A stretch of DNA of 64,000 nucleotides from Candidatus Latescibacterota bacterium (lineage in GTDB: Bacteria; Latescibacterota; UBA2968; UBA8231), in NCBI GenBank assembly GCA_022819745.1, contig JAJEGS010000021.1:208647-272646 (forward strand). The letters are read 5' to 3'. Below the pieces are notes generated by a model. That model saw nothing but the letters and a program-made list of their open reading frames with translations, had not been told where the DNA came from and did no database searches. Position numbers and translations under genes: made by a program. Shown piece after piece: positions 52,983 to 60,996 of the stretch (the stretch's first letter is position 1; each line of letters opens with the position of its first letter).

Positions 52983-53870
52983 ATGGCCCAGCAAACCATG
53001 GTTAACCTCGAACCTTTCGTCGATTCCACCCCCCTGCTCGACGCGCCCGACGCCTTGCGCGAGCGCGCTGCTGAGCAGGGCTATTTGTTCTTCCGCTCGC
53101 TGCTGGATTCAGAGTCGGTGCTCGACCTGCGCCGCCAGATCCTCGAAGTTTGTCAGCAGCACGGCTGGCTCGACGACGACGCGCCTTTGATGGACGGCAT
53201 CGCGCGCGATGGGGAGCTTTTCATCGAAGGGAACGCGCCCGAGTGGATCGCCTTTTACATCGATGTCCAGCGGTTGCGCGCCTTCAACGCCTTGGCGCTG
53301 CATCCGGCAATCATGGCGATGTTCGCCACGCTCTTTGGCGAAGATGCCCTGCCCCACAGCCGCAATATCTGCCGAGTAATTTTTCCCAACGCTTTAACTC
53401 ATACTACCCCGCCGCACCAGGACAATTTCTACATCGGCGGCACTGACGAGACGTGGACCGCGTGGATTCCGGCTGGCGACTGTCCGGCTGCGCTGGGCAG
53501 TTTGGCGGTAGCGCCGGGCAGCCACAAGCTGGGCAAGCTAGACGTGCATCAGGCGACCGGCGCGGGCGGCCACGCCGTCGAGTTGCCCGAAGACACGCTG
53601 TGGGCAGGTGGAGACTTTGTCGCTGGCGATGTGCTGATATGCCACAGCCTCACCGCGCATCAGGGCCAAGACAACCAAAGCGGCGACCGCCTGCGCATCT
53701 CGCTCGACTATCGCTACCAGCCCATGAGCCACCCGGTGCGCGAAGACTCGCTGGAGCCGCACATGCACTTTACGGATTGGGAAGACCTTTACGCCAAGTG
53801 GGACGCGGACGACCCGCTCAAGTACTACTGGCGCGCGTGGGATTTGCAGATCAACCCCCGCATTCGGTAG
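52983..53870 (+). CDS. Phytanoyl-CoA dioxygenase family protein
   Basis: The 295-residue protein has H145-x-D147 (PPHQDNFYIGG) and a distal LTAHQGQDNQSGDRLRIS block carrying histidine and arginine. VAPGSHKLGKL is the core loop. ATG 52983 follows GAGGAG; the frame is open for 55 codons upstream but that overlaps the gamma-glutamylcyclotransferase gene. Coupling to a gamma-glutamyl enzyme suggests an amino-compound substrate; this is only a hint. Confidence 0.86.
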   Translation: MAQQTMVNLEPFVDSTPLLDAPDALRERAAEQGYLFFRSLLDSESVLDLRRQILEVCQQHGWLDDDAPLMDGIARDGELFIEGNAPEWIAFYIDVQRLRAFNALALHPAIMAMFATLFGEDALPHSRNICRVIFPNALTHTTPPHQDNFYIGGTDETWTAWIPAGDCPAALGSLAVAPGSHKLGKLDVHQATGAGGHAVELPEDTLWAGGDFVAGDVLICHSLTAHQGQDNQSGDRLRISLDYRYQPMSHPVREDSLEPHMHFTDWEDLYAKWDADDPLKYYWRAWDLQINPRIR

Positions 53871-53875
53871 TATGG

Positions 53876-54985
53876 CTACACCGCTGCTTTTGCTTGGTTG
53901 TCGATGCCGACTGCGTCTGCCACCCCGGCAAATCCATCGCGCTCCAACAGGTGTGCCAACCCCGCGTTGATTTGCCGCACTACTCCCGGCCCCCTGAAAA
54001 CCAGCGCTGAGTATAGCTGCACCAGCGAAGCCCCGAGGCGAATTTTGCGGTATGCGTCGCGGGCCGATGAAATCCCTCCCACGCCGATGATCGCGTGCCG
54101 TTGGCGGTCGATGCGCCCGTACCAGAAGCGCACGGTTTCGTCGATCAGGGCCTGAACGGGCCGGCCGCACAAGGTTCCGGGTAGCGGACCTACAAGATGG
54201 GCCGGCGATTTGAGCGGATAGTTCGTTCCCGGCGGTAGGTTGAAGATGAAGCCTTTGACGAAGGCAAACGGATCGACCGCTTCCAGCATCCAGTCCAGCC
54301 GCGCTGGGTCGGTGTGCGCCGTGAGCTTGAGAAAGATGGGGGGCAGGTCGTCGATGGCCGCGCATTCCCGCAGCAAGTCGCGCAAGTGTTCCCCGCTGGT
54401 GAATGGGCTGACGCCGCCGGTCGTGTTCGGGCAATTGAGGTTGAACGCGATGTAGGAGGCCTGTCCGACAAAGGGGACTAGGGCCGCGGCTAGTTCTGCT
54501 ACGACTGCATCTGGCTCAATGGCCCGTCCGGTATTGGTTTCGACGAGGTTGATCCCCAAGGGCACGGCGATTGGCCGCTGGGATACGCGGTCCGCTACGA
54601 CCGCAGCTCCGTCATTGGGCACCCCATAGTTGACCACAATGGCCTCGTCCAACGGCAGGCGGAACAAGCGCGGTCGCGGATTTCCAGCCGAAGGATGCGC
54701 CGATACCGACCCCACCTCCACGAACCCAAAGCCCATGGCCGCCAGCGCTTGGATCACTCGGCCGTTTTTGTCGAACCCCGCGGCCATGCCCAGCGGATTG
54801 GCAAAGTGCAAGCCGCCCACTTGGGTAGAAAGCCGCGCGTCCGCAAAGGCAAAGAGACTGGCAAGCAGATGGCGACCAAATGCGGAAGAACCGACTCGCT
54901 CGGCAAGCGCGAGGGTTTGCTCGTGGATGCGCTCTGGGTCGCAGCGGAACAGGAGGGGGCGGACGAAGCGTTGGTATGCGTTCAT
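53876..54985 (-). CDS. pyrD: Class-2-like dihydroorotate dehydrogenase with cysteine at the catalytic position
   Basis: The 369-residue flavoprotein has the class 2 (quinone-linked) layout: an N-terminal amphipathic region RPLLFRCDPERIHEQTLALA, GMAAGFDKNG (K73), a PRLFRLPLDEAIVVNYG stretch, FLKLTAHTD (K220) and the FMN-binding GVGGISSARDAYRKIRLGAS. It oxidises dihydroorotate in pyrimidine synthesis. Oddly, the catalytic-base loop reads FNLNCPNT (C185), where class 2 enzymes normally have serine and class 1 cysteine; the GxNxxxNK motif also lacks its lysine (INLVETN). It may be a divergent PyrD or a relative with another substrate. ATG 54985; upstream codons in frame are rejected as intergenic repeat DNA. 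Confidence 0.78.
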   Translation of the reverse strand: MNAYQRFVRPLLFRCDPERIHEQTLALAERVGSSAFGRHLLASLFAFADARLSTQVGGLHFANPLGMAAGFDKNGRVIQALAAMGFGFVEVGSVSAHPSAGNPRPRLFRLPLDEAIVVNYGVPNDGAAVVADRVSQRPIAVPLGINLVETNTGRAIEPDAVVAELAAALVPFVGQASYIAFNLNCPNTTGGVSPFTSGEHLRDLLRECAAIDDLPPIFLKLTAHTDPARLDWMLEAVDPFAFVKGFIFNLPPGTNYPLKSPAHLVGPLPGTLCGRPVQALIDETVRFWYGRIDRQRHAIIGVGGISSARDAYRKIRLGASLVQLYSALVFRGPGVVRQINAGLAHLLERDGFAGVADAVGIDNQAKAAV

Positions 54986-55007
54986 GTTATAATCAGGATA
55001 CGCATTT

Positions 55008-55082
55008 GTAGGGGCAGCTCGCAAACGCCATCGGTGTCAACGAATTCGTTTCCTAGTGCATCCGTAGGGACGCCCCTACATG
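55008..55082. repeat. GTAGGGGC/GCCCCTAC repeat, split copy 3
   Basis: GTAGGGGCAGCTCGC at 55008-55022 and GACGCCCCTACATG at 55069-55082 are the two halves of the palindrome, separated by about 45 unrelated bases. It is followed at once by the TTCGACAAGCTCAG hairpin. Confidence 0.6.
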
Positions 55083-55084
55083 CG

Positions 55085-55136
55085 CTTCGACAAGCTCAGC
55101 GCACACTGAACCTAGCGCACACTGAGCTTGTCGAAG
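55085..55136. repeat. Interspersed hairpin repeat, TTCGACAAGCTCAG family, copy 2
   Basis: CTTCGACAAGCTCA at 55085-55098 and TGAGCTTGTCGAAG at 55123-55136 are perfectly complementary. The loop contains two copies of AGCGCACACTGA. It lies in the divergent region between pyrD and the dehydrogenase at 55202. Confidence 0.8.
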
Positions 55137-55201
55137 TGTGCCATGCTTGCAACCGCCTGTCTATGTCAACGCAACTTAACCTCTCTCATAGGAGTTACCT
55201 C

Positions 55202-56236
55202 ATGCCGCTCGAATTGATTGCCGACCGCCCCGGCCACGCGGTCCTCAGTTCATACCAAGAACCGCCCTTAGCCCCGGACGAAATCCGCGTCCAAAGCCTC
55301 TTTAGCTCGGTCAAGCACGGCACGGAACTGCGCGGTTTCCGCGCCGACACGCCCGATGCCTCTGACCGCTGGGACGGCGAATTGCGCCTGCACCGACGCG
55401 GCGAATCCGCGTCCGGTGGCTTCCCCCGCCGCCTCGGCAACATGTGCTTGGGCGCGGTCGTCGAAGTGGGTGCTGAGGTGACAACGCTGCGAGAAGGCGA
55501 CCGGGTTTTCGCGCATTTGCCTATCCGCGAAACGCACACTATAGCGGCAGCGCGCGTGCAAAAGGCCCCGGACGGAATCTCGCCACAAGCCATCATGTAT
55601 TGGGACCCGGCCGACTTTGCCGTCGGCGCGGTGCGCGATGGCGCAGTGCGCTTGGGGGATCGCGTCGCCGTGTTTGGACTCGGTGCTATTGGGCTGATGG
55701 TCGCGCAGGCTGCGCGGCTGTGCGGGGCGCGTTGGGTGGCGGTCGTTGATCCCATTGAGCGGCGACGCGCCGCAGCCCTGCGCCACGACGCCGACTTGGC
55801 GTTGGACCCGGTGGCCATGGACGCTGGCTTGGAGATCAAGCAGCACACCGACAAAATCGGCGCGGACATCGCCTTTGAAACGAGCGGTTCCTATCGCGCG
55901 TTTGAAGACGCCATGCGCGCTACCTGCTACGCCGGCACCTTGGTCTCGACCGCGTATTACCACGGCGAGCAGGGCTTGCGCTTGGCTGGCGAGTGGCACC
56001 GCAACCGCATTCAAGTCATCTCCAGCCGCGCCAACAGCGAGCCATTGCCGCAGGCGAGTTGGGATTTCGTCCGCATCCGCGCGGAGTCGCTGGCCCTGTT
56101 GGTCGCAGGTCGTTTGCAAGCCGACGATCTGATTGATCCGATCGCGCCCTTTGCCGCGGCCGCTGACGCCTACATGGAGATCAATCAGCACCCCGAGCGT
56201 TCGATCAAGCTCGGCATCGACCACGAGCTGGCCTAG
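55202..56236 (+). CDS. MDR-superfamily dehydrogenase lacking the structural-zinc lobe
   Basis: The 344-residue protein has SSVKHGTELRGF and a Rossmann motif VAVFGLGAIGLMVAQAARLC. There is no CxxCxxC structural-zinc lobe and no clear GHE catalytic-zinc motif, unlike the dehydrogenase at 50680. It resembles zinc-free or L-threonine-dehydrogenase-like sugar dehydrogenases found with Gfo/Idh genes. AGGAG lies 8 bases before ATG 55202; the longer open frame upstream runs through repeats and the pyrD leader. The stop abuts that of the opposite-strand DUF6785 gene with no base between. Confidence 0.8.
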   Translation: MPLELIADRPGHAVLSSYQEPPLAPDEIRVQSLFSSVKHGTELRGFRADTPDASDRWDGELRLHRRGESASGGFPRRLGNMCLGAVVEVGAEVTTLREGDRVFAHLPIRETHTIAAARVQKAPDGISPQAIMYWDPADFAVGAVRDGAVRLGDRVAVFGLGAIGLMVAQAARLCGARWVAVVDPIERRRAAALRHDADLALDPVAMDAGLEIKQHTDKIGADIAFETSGSYRAFEDAMRATCYAGTLVSTAYYHGEQGLRLAGEWHRNRIQVISSRANSEPLPQASWDFVRIRAESLALLVAGRLQADDLIDPIAPFAAAADAYMEINQHPERSIKLGIDHELA

Positions 56237-58168
56237 CTAGCCGATGTTAATCAGCCGGTTGCCCGTCATGCCGGTGAAGGTGTCGATGATGAGCCACAAC
56301 CCGGCTGAGCCAAATGCGCCCAGCACCAGCCCTAAAAAGAACGGGCGTAAGCGCGTGTAGAGCCGGGGACCGCCGTATTTGAGAATGAGCGCCTTGAGCA
56401 GCCAAGCGAAGAAGACCGACGGCCAGATTAGCTGCACGGGATGCGGCAGCCCAATGGCTAAGCCGATGGGATGAATGGGAAAGCCGACGAAGCGGTTTTT
56501 GATAAAGGTCAACAGACCCATCAAGAACGCGCCGAGGCCGGCAAAGGACAAATGCCAGCCGTAGGTGGGCTGCATGTTGTTGAGGTTGTTGGTAATCCAG
56601 TTGCCAGTATAGGTCGTCATATAGCCGAATTGCCAACTGCTCAGGTTGATGCCCCCATAGGTGTACGCAAGATAGATGACTGCGGTGATTGAGCCGGCGA
56701 GGGTGACGACGATGGCCGCGGCAATGGCCCAGAACACGCGCCGATACTCTAGGCGCGTCACTTCCGCTAGTTTGAGGCCCGTGGCGGCTGAGGCCATGAC
56801 GAAGGTGCGGATGTCGGCAGACCACGGGAAGTTGAGCGCCAGCGCCGTCAGGCCCGGGGCACCCACTGACGACGACCCGAGCGTGTTGACGGTGAACACG
56901 GCCGGAGCCACTGGCGCGCGGCAATAGGCCAACCCGGCCTGCGAGATGATGCGGGCTAAGCCGACGAAGATCACGAGGGCCGATAGCTGAAAGACAAAGG
57001 CGGTCGGCAGGTTCATGTTGGTAGCGTAGAGCGCGAACAGGCCGAGAGAAAAGCTCGCGATAAAGCCAAAGACCGCGACGCGGTACGGGAGCAATTCTCC
57101 GCTGTCGTCGATGGAGTCGTCGCCGCGCAGGGCCTTGCGCCAGACTTGGCGCAAGTGCTGCCGCCCGCTCCACAGGCTGGACAGCACTAAAAAGAACAAC
57201 GCGCCGAGGGCAATGTGGGCGATGCTGGGCGGGGAGGGCGAAGAATAGGGTTGCTCCGGGCCGATGTTCCACCCCGTCATGCGGCACAAGCCGATGGCCA
57301 ACATATTGAGCAGGGCAAAGACCCATATGCCCATGGAGATGTCGAGGTTGAGCAAGTAGGAGAGGCCGACGACCTCGAAGTGCGGGCGAAAGTTGACCCA
57401 GATGGAGTTGCGCAAAAAGGGCACCCAGAGGTTGAGGTCAATCGAGGGGACGAAGTTGAAATAGCGGTGCAGGGCGTTGATGGAGCTGATGAGCGCGGGA
57501 ATGGCAAAGCCGATCCAAGTCAGGTAATTGCGGTAAAAAGGCGCGATGGCTTGGTCCTTGGCGCGGGTGCTCATTTCTATGGGCAAGGTCGCCAGCGGGA
57601 AGTTGAGTCGCTCGCGCTCGACCCACTGCTTGCGCAGCACGACGAGCACGCACAGCGTGGTGAAGTACATATTGACGGCAAACAGGCTCCACGCCATCAG
57701 CGGCGTCGCCCAAACTCCCCAAGGGATGCGTTCGCCTTGGGCATTACCTTCGAACAGCTTTTGGATGGCTGCACTGTCTTCCGGCACGAAGAGATGCGAT
57801 ATGTAGGGCTGGATGGTATTGGCCCAGTCGTTTTCCGGGGTGGCGTAATAAAAGAACCCGCCGAGGAGCGGGATTAGGTTCATGGTCAGGCCCCAAGAGG
57901 GAATGGCGGCCCCCACGATCATCATGATGTACACGGTGGCCAACTCGCCGGTGTGCAGGCTGGTGCCGGTGAGCAATTTGGCGAGTGGGTTGATGAGTAA
58001 GGTGAAAAGAAAAAACAAGAACAGGGCCGCGCCGGTCGAGTAGTCGGCGGCCATGGGCGAGCTGCGCATCACCAAGACGCTAAAAGGCTCGCCTACGGCG
58101 ATGGCGAGGCAGCCGATGGCCCCGATGGCAACGGCGCGGAGGGAGACGCGGCGCGGGGGTGCTGACAA
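56237..58168 (-). CDS. DUF6785/DUF6784-family multi-spanning membrane protein
   Basis: The 643-residue protein has about 14-16 hydrophobic segments. Family blocks: YYATPENDWANTIQPYI, IPWGVWATPLMAWSLFA, WSADIRTFVMASAATGLKLA, YLAYTYGGINL and FPIHPIGLAIGLPHP. It is the complete counterpart of the truncated protein at 1-1773, so this window carries two members 54 kb apart. Function unknown; the size and topology resemble oligopeptide or amino-acid transporters. Its promoter should lie in the 58169-58206 gap. No partner gene is evident. Confidence 0.85.
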   Translation of the reverse strand: MSAPPRRVSLRAVAIGAIGCLAIAVGEPFSVLVMRSSPMAADYSTGAALFLFFLFTLLINPLAKLLTGTSLHTGELATVYIMMIVGAAIPSWGLTMNLIPLLGGFFYYATPENDWANTIQPYISHLFVPEDSAAIQKLFEGNAQGERIPWGVWATPLMAWSLFAVNMYFTTLCVLVVLRKQWVERERLNFPLATLPIEMSTRAKDQAIAPFYRNYLTWIGFAIPALISSINALHRYFNFVPSIDLNLWVPFLRNSIWVNFRPHFEVVGLSYLLNLDISMGIWVFALLNMLAIGLCRMTGWNIGPEQPYSSPSPPSIAHIALGALFFLVLSSLWSGRQHLRQVWRKALRGDDSIDDSGELLPYRVAVFGFIASFSLGLFALYATNMNLPTAFVFQLSALVIFVGLARIISQAGLAYCRAPVAPAVFTVNTLGSSSVGAPGLTALALNFPWSADIRTFVMASAATGLKLAEVTRLEYRRVFWAIAAAIVVTLAGSITAVIYLAYTYGGINLSSWQFGYMTTYTGNWITNNLNNMQPTYGWHLSFAGLGAFLMGLLTFIKNRFVGFPIHPIGLAIGLPHPVQLIWPSVFFAWLLKALILKYGGPRLYTRLRPFFLGLVLGAFGSAGLWLIIDTFTGMTGNRLINIG

Positions 58169-58206
58169 GACTTAGACCTCTACCAAGAGGTTAGTATCGC
58201 TCAGCC

Positions 58207-58728
58207 TCACTGAGAGTCTTCTTCCTCTGCTGTGGACAGTGCTTGAGAGACATCGTCAATACTGTCGATCCGGCAGTGTCCCAACTGGACTTCTTTGGTG
58301 CGGTGAGTATGGCGGGCTTGGACGATATTGATCAATTCGCGCGGTTCGTAAACCGCCAATAGTGCCGCTTTGAAATCGCTTTGGTTGCGCGTCACCAAGG
58401 CATCGGCGTCGGCTTGGCGTGCCGCCTCGTGGAGAACAGCATCTTCAAAGTCGCGGAAGTCCTCCGCCGCCAGTGCCGCTTCTAGCACTGCTCGGTTGAC
58501 GGGGGCTACTTCAAAGAGACGGAGTAGTTTGCGAATTTCCCGCCGTGCTTTTGGCGCGCCGACGGCTTTTGTGGCCAAGTAGTGTATGGTGGTTAGAGTG
58601 GTAGCACCGAGACAGCCGACGAGGACATTGCGCTCTATCAAAGAGAAAATCTGCGCTGCGTTCACTGCGTGTGGCGTCCGGTCTAGCAACAAGTCGAGTA
58701 CGACATTGGTATCGACCATTACTTTCAC
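58207..58728 (-). CDS. PIN-domain ribonuclease toxin (VapC-like)
   Basis: The 173-residue protein has PIN-domain acidic residues D6 (MVDTNVVLDLLL), D96 (FRDFEDAVLHEAA) and D118 in TRNQSDF; TTLTTIHYLATK marks the PIN_3 subgroup. The toxin cleaves RNA when free of its antitoxin. The start is GTG 58728, overlapping the antitoxin stop (GTGA). The C-terminal ~40 residues extend past the normal domain and look unstructured. Confidence 0.85.
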   Translation of the reverse strand: MKVMVDTNVVLDLLLDRTPHAVNAAQIFSLIERNVLVGCLGATTLTTIHYLATKAVGAPKARREIRKLLRLFEVAPVNRAVLEAALAAEDFRDFEDAVLHEAARQADADALVTRNQSDFKAALLAVYEPRELINIVQARHTHRTKEVQLGHCRIDSIDDVSQALSTAEEEDSQ

Positions 58729-58961
58729 AGGTATTTTTCCTCGAGATGTTTTCGGTATGTATCCTCATTGACCGCAGTGTTCCCCAAGGTGCCGTATAAA
58801 GAACGAGTGAGCGGTGCCAGGGTCTCGGGTTGATCGTCTCGGTCCAGTAGCGCAAAATAGTCGGCCACCATCTGCGATACGGATTTTCCCCGCTTTTTGG
58901 CATGAGCTTTAGCCCGTTCGATCAATTGCTCCTCTAGGCGTAGAGTGAGCTTGGTCTGCAT
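58725..58961 (-). CDS. DUF6364-like antitoxin partner of the PIN toxin
   Basis: The 78-residue protein begins MQTKLTLRLEEQLIERAKAH and continues AKKRGKSVSQMVADYFALL, a ribbon-helix-helix type antitoxin of the DUF6364 group. GGAGG lies 7 bases upstream of ATG 58961. The remaining 35 residues should wrap the toxin. It is translated coupled to vapC and preceded by a strong promoter with an overlapping inverted repeat. Confidence 0.85.
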   Translation of the reverse strand: MQTKLTLRLEEQLIERAKAHAKKRGKSVSQMVADYFALLDRDDQPETLAPLTRSLYGTLGNTAVNEDTYRKHLEEKYL

Positions 58962-58975
58962 GAGTCGCCTCCACA

Positions 58976-59026
58976 GATGACGTATAATTTGGTCATTATC
59001 ATACGTCATCACAGCGCGATTGTCAA
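58976..59026 (-). promoter_or_regulatory. vapBC promoter with overlapping 10-base inverted-repeat operator
   Basis: On the minus strand, TTGACA (59021-59026) and TATGAT (58998-59003) are 17 bases apart. The arms GATGACGTAT (58976-58985) and ATACGTCATC (59001-59010) form a perfect 10-base inverted repeat covering the -10 box, as expected for autorepression by the antitoxin-toxin complex. Confidence 0.75.
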
Positions 59027-59049
59027 CGCTGGAACTTGCAGACGGCTAC

Positions 59050-60801
59050 TCAATCGCGCACCACCGCTATGGTGCGCTTGGCTGCGGTGCCGTCGGCTTC
59101 GAGGAGCAGGTGATAGATGCCGCTGGCTACGGGGTTGCCGGCGAGATTGCGACCGTCCCACACCACATCGTCGTATTCGTCCGCCCGGCGCGGGCCTAAG
59201 TCTTGCTCCCAGACGAGTGTGCCGTTGGCGGTAAAGAGCGCGAGGCGAGTTTTGCTGCTGGGGAAGGCTAGGTCGAAGGCCAGCCGAGTGTGTGGATGTT
59301 GGCTGGGGCGGAAGGGGTTGGGGTAGTTGGGTTTGAGTAGGGTGGCGAGGGCGGCGGGCCGGTCGGGATTGGTCAGATTGGGATCGAATTGCGCGGTAAG
59401 TAGGTGCTGGTGAGCTAGGCCCGTGTGCTCAGCCGAGGTGGCGACGAGGACGATTTCGTCGAACTGGTCCCAGCTAGTGATGCGGACCGTCGGTTCGGAG
59501 ACGAGCTGCACGGAGACGCTGTCTGGGCCGACTAAGAGCAAGTGGCGACGCCATGCCCCTTGGTCGGCGTCGAAGAACAGATCGACCCCGCCCGCCCGCA
59601 GTTGCGGTTCAAGGCGCAGATAGACGCTGCCGGTGGCTTCGACTACTAGGCTGGTGTCGCGGACGACCGCTTCGGCGACGGCGATGTCGTGGGTGGGGAC
59701 GGTGGGGTATAAGTTCCCCTCGGCATAGTATAGGTCGCGGTAGCGGTTGTTGGTGAAATAGTTCCACACGGCAAATTCGCCCATGACAACGCCCAATCCG
59801 CCCGGCTCGGCTTGACGGATGACGCGGTCGAAATGATCGAGATGGATGCTTTTGCTCTGGCCCAGTTCTTCCCAGATCAAGCGGTTAAATTCGCGGCCGT
59901 AGCGCTGATCGAGGAAGAGAGAAAAGATCGCACTGCCGTAGGTGTGTAAGCTGCCAAAGGTGCCGGAGTTGAGGGCGCGTTGGGGTTCGCCGAGGAAGTA
60001 GGTCAAGTACTGGAGATAGTCGTCGATGTGCGGATAGGCCACTTCCTCCATCCAAGTCGAGGTCGATTCCTGCCACCAACTGCCGTCGAACTTTGCGTAG
60101 TAGCCAAACTGAAGGGCATGGTGGAACTCGTGGGCGATGGTTACGCGCAAGGCGTCCAGTCCACGGGTCTGCTTGTAGCCCGGGTCGGTGAAATTATTGT
60201 CAACTTCGAGATGGCTGTAGGTGGTGATACCGGCCGTCCCAGGATAGGTGAACCCATAATAACTGCGACCGACTCCTAGTTCGACAACATAAACGTCATA
60301 TTCGTCGCCACCGCCCAAGCCGTTGTCCGAGGGCGGCGGCTTGTAGCCAAGTTGCTCGATTTCGAGCACCCAAGTGCTGTCGAGGATGGCGAGAGTGAGG
60401 TCGATGTAGTCTGGAATGCCGTTGGCGTCAGCGTCCTTGCGCGAGACCGCATTGACTCCTTCGGTATCGTAGTGGACGCGAAAGTGTCCCGATGGCGAGA
60501 GGAGATAGTGTTGGGCGTCTGGTCGGGCTTTCACCAGCTTGCCCAAGCGCGCTTGGAAACCGGCGCTCAGGTTGGGAGCCGCGCTCATGGCTTGGACTAG
60601 GTGCGGGGTCCCGCAAACCGCCAGCCCGCCGGACTCTCGATAAATGGCTGGCAGTTGGTCGGGAGCGCGCACGCTGAGGACTTGGTAGATCAGGGCGGTC
60701 TCTAAGTCGAGTTCGCCGGCTTCATAGGCCGCTTCGATCCGAGTTTTGGCTTGAATGGGTAAGGCGAAGAGGAGGAGGAGGGGGAGGATTTTAGCGGTCA
60801 T
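59050..60801 (-). CDS. Exported HEFHH-motif putative metallopeptidase with FlgD-like C-terminal domain
   Basis: The 583-residue protein has a signal peptide (residues 1-18). Residues about 100-345 include DADANGIPDYIDL and a zincin-like TIAHEFHHALQFGYY motif followed by WWQESTSTWMEE, as in MXAN_6640-type putative metalloproteases. The final ~85 residues are a FlgD/Por-secretion-like Ig domain: PNYPNPFRPSQHP, LVWEQDL and VWDGRNLAGNPVASGIY. That terminal type is common in FCB bacteria, where it may direct sorting or attachment. Probable role: extracellular protease. It is divergent from the PiT-like gene at 60997. Confidence 0.75.
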   Translation of the reverse strand: MTAKILPLLLLFALPIQAKTRIEAAYEAGELDLETALIYQVLSVRAPDQLPAIYRESGGLAVCGTPHLVQAMSAAPNLSAGFQARLGKLVKARPDAQHYLLSPSGHFRVHYDTEGVNAVSRKDADANGIPDYIDLTLAILDSTWVLEIEQLGYKPPPSDNGLGGGDEYDVYVVELGVGRSYYGFTYPGTAGITTYSHLEVDNNFTDPGYKQTRGLDALRVTIAHEFHHALQFGYYAKFDGSWWQESTSTWMEEVAYPHIDDYLQYLTYFLGEPQRALNSGTFGSLHTYGSAIFSLFLDQRYGREFNRLIWEELGQSKSIHLDHFDRVIRQAEPGGLGVVMGEFAVWNYFTNNRYRDLYYAEGNLYPTVPTHDIAVAEAVVRDTSLVVEATGSVYLRLEPQLRAGGVDLFFDADQGAWRRHLLLVGPDSVSVQLVSEPTVRITSWDQFDEIVLVATSAEHTGLAHQHLLTAQFDPNLTNPDRPAALATLLKPNYPNPFRPSQHPHTRLAFDLAFPSSKTRLALFTANGTLVWEQDLGPRRADEYDDVVWDGRNLAGNPVASGIYHLLLEADGTAAKRTIAVVRD

Positions 60802-60893
60802 TAAATAGCTCGGGAATGCGATGAATGGTGGTCTAAAAAATAATGGCGCGACGGGCTGAGGCCAAATTGCTTTGCCGTGCAGAAGAGGTGTAG

Positions 60894-60920
60894 CTCGGCC
60901 ATTGCTCGGCTGTGGCCGAG
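60894..60920. other. Hairpin in the divergent region 60802-60996
   Basis: CTCGGCCA and TGGCCGAG pair perfectly around an 11-base loop that itself contains CTCGG. It could be an operator or an mRNA leader structure. The rest of the region shows nothing recognisable. Confidence 0.4.
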
Positions 60921-60996
60921 TAAATACCTTTGCTCAGCGAGGCGGCTGATCTTCACTTTCTGCGTATTAGCGAAAACTCTCAAGGGATAGCAAAAA

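Noticed and set aside
53538..54434. Long minus-strand frame across the PhyH and pyrD genes
   Set aside because: It spans parts of two confident genes in another frame and shows no family pattern.
54695..55201. N-terminal extension of the MDR dehydrogenase frame to 54695
   Set aside because: It runs antisense to pyrD and through two repeat families; a good ribosome site precedes ATG 55202.
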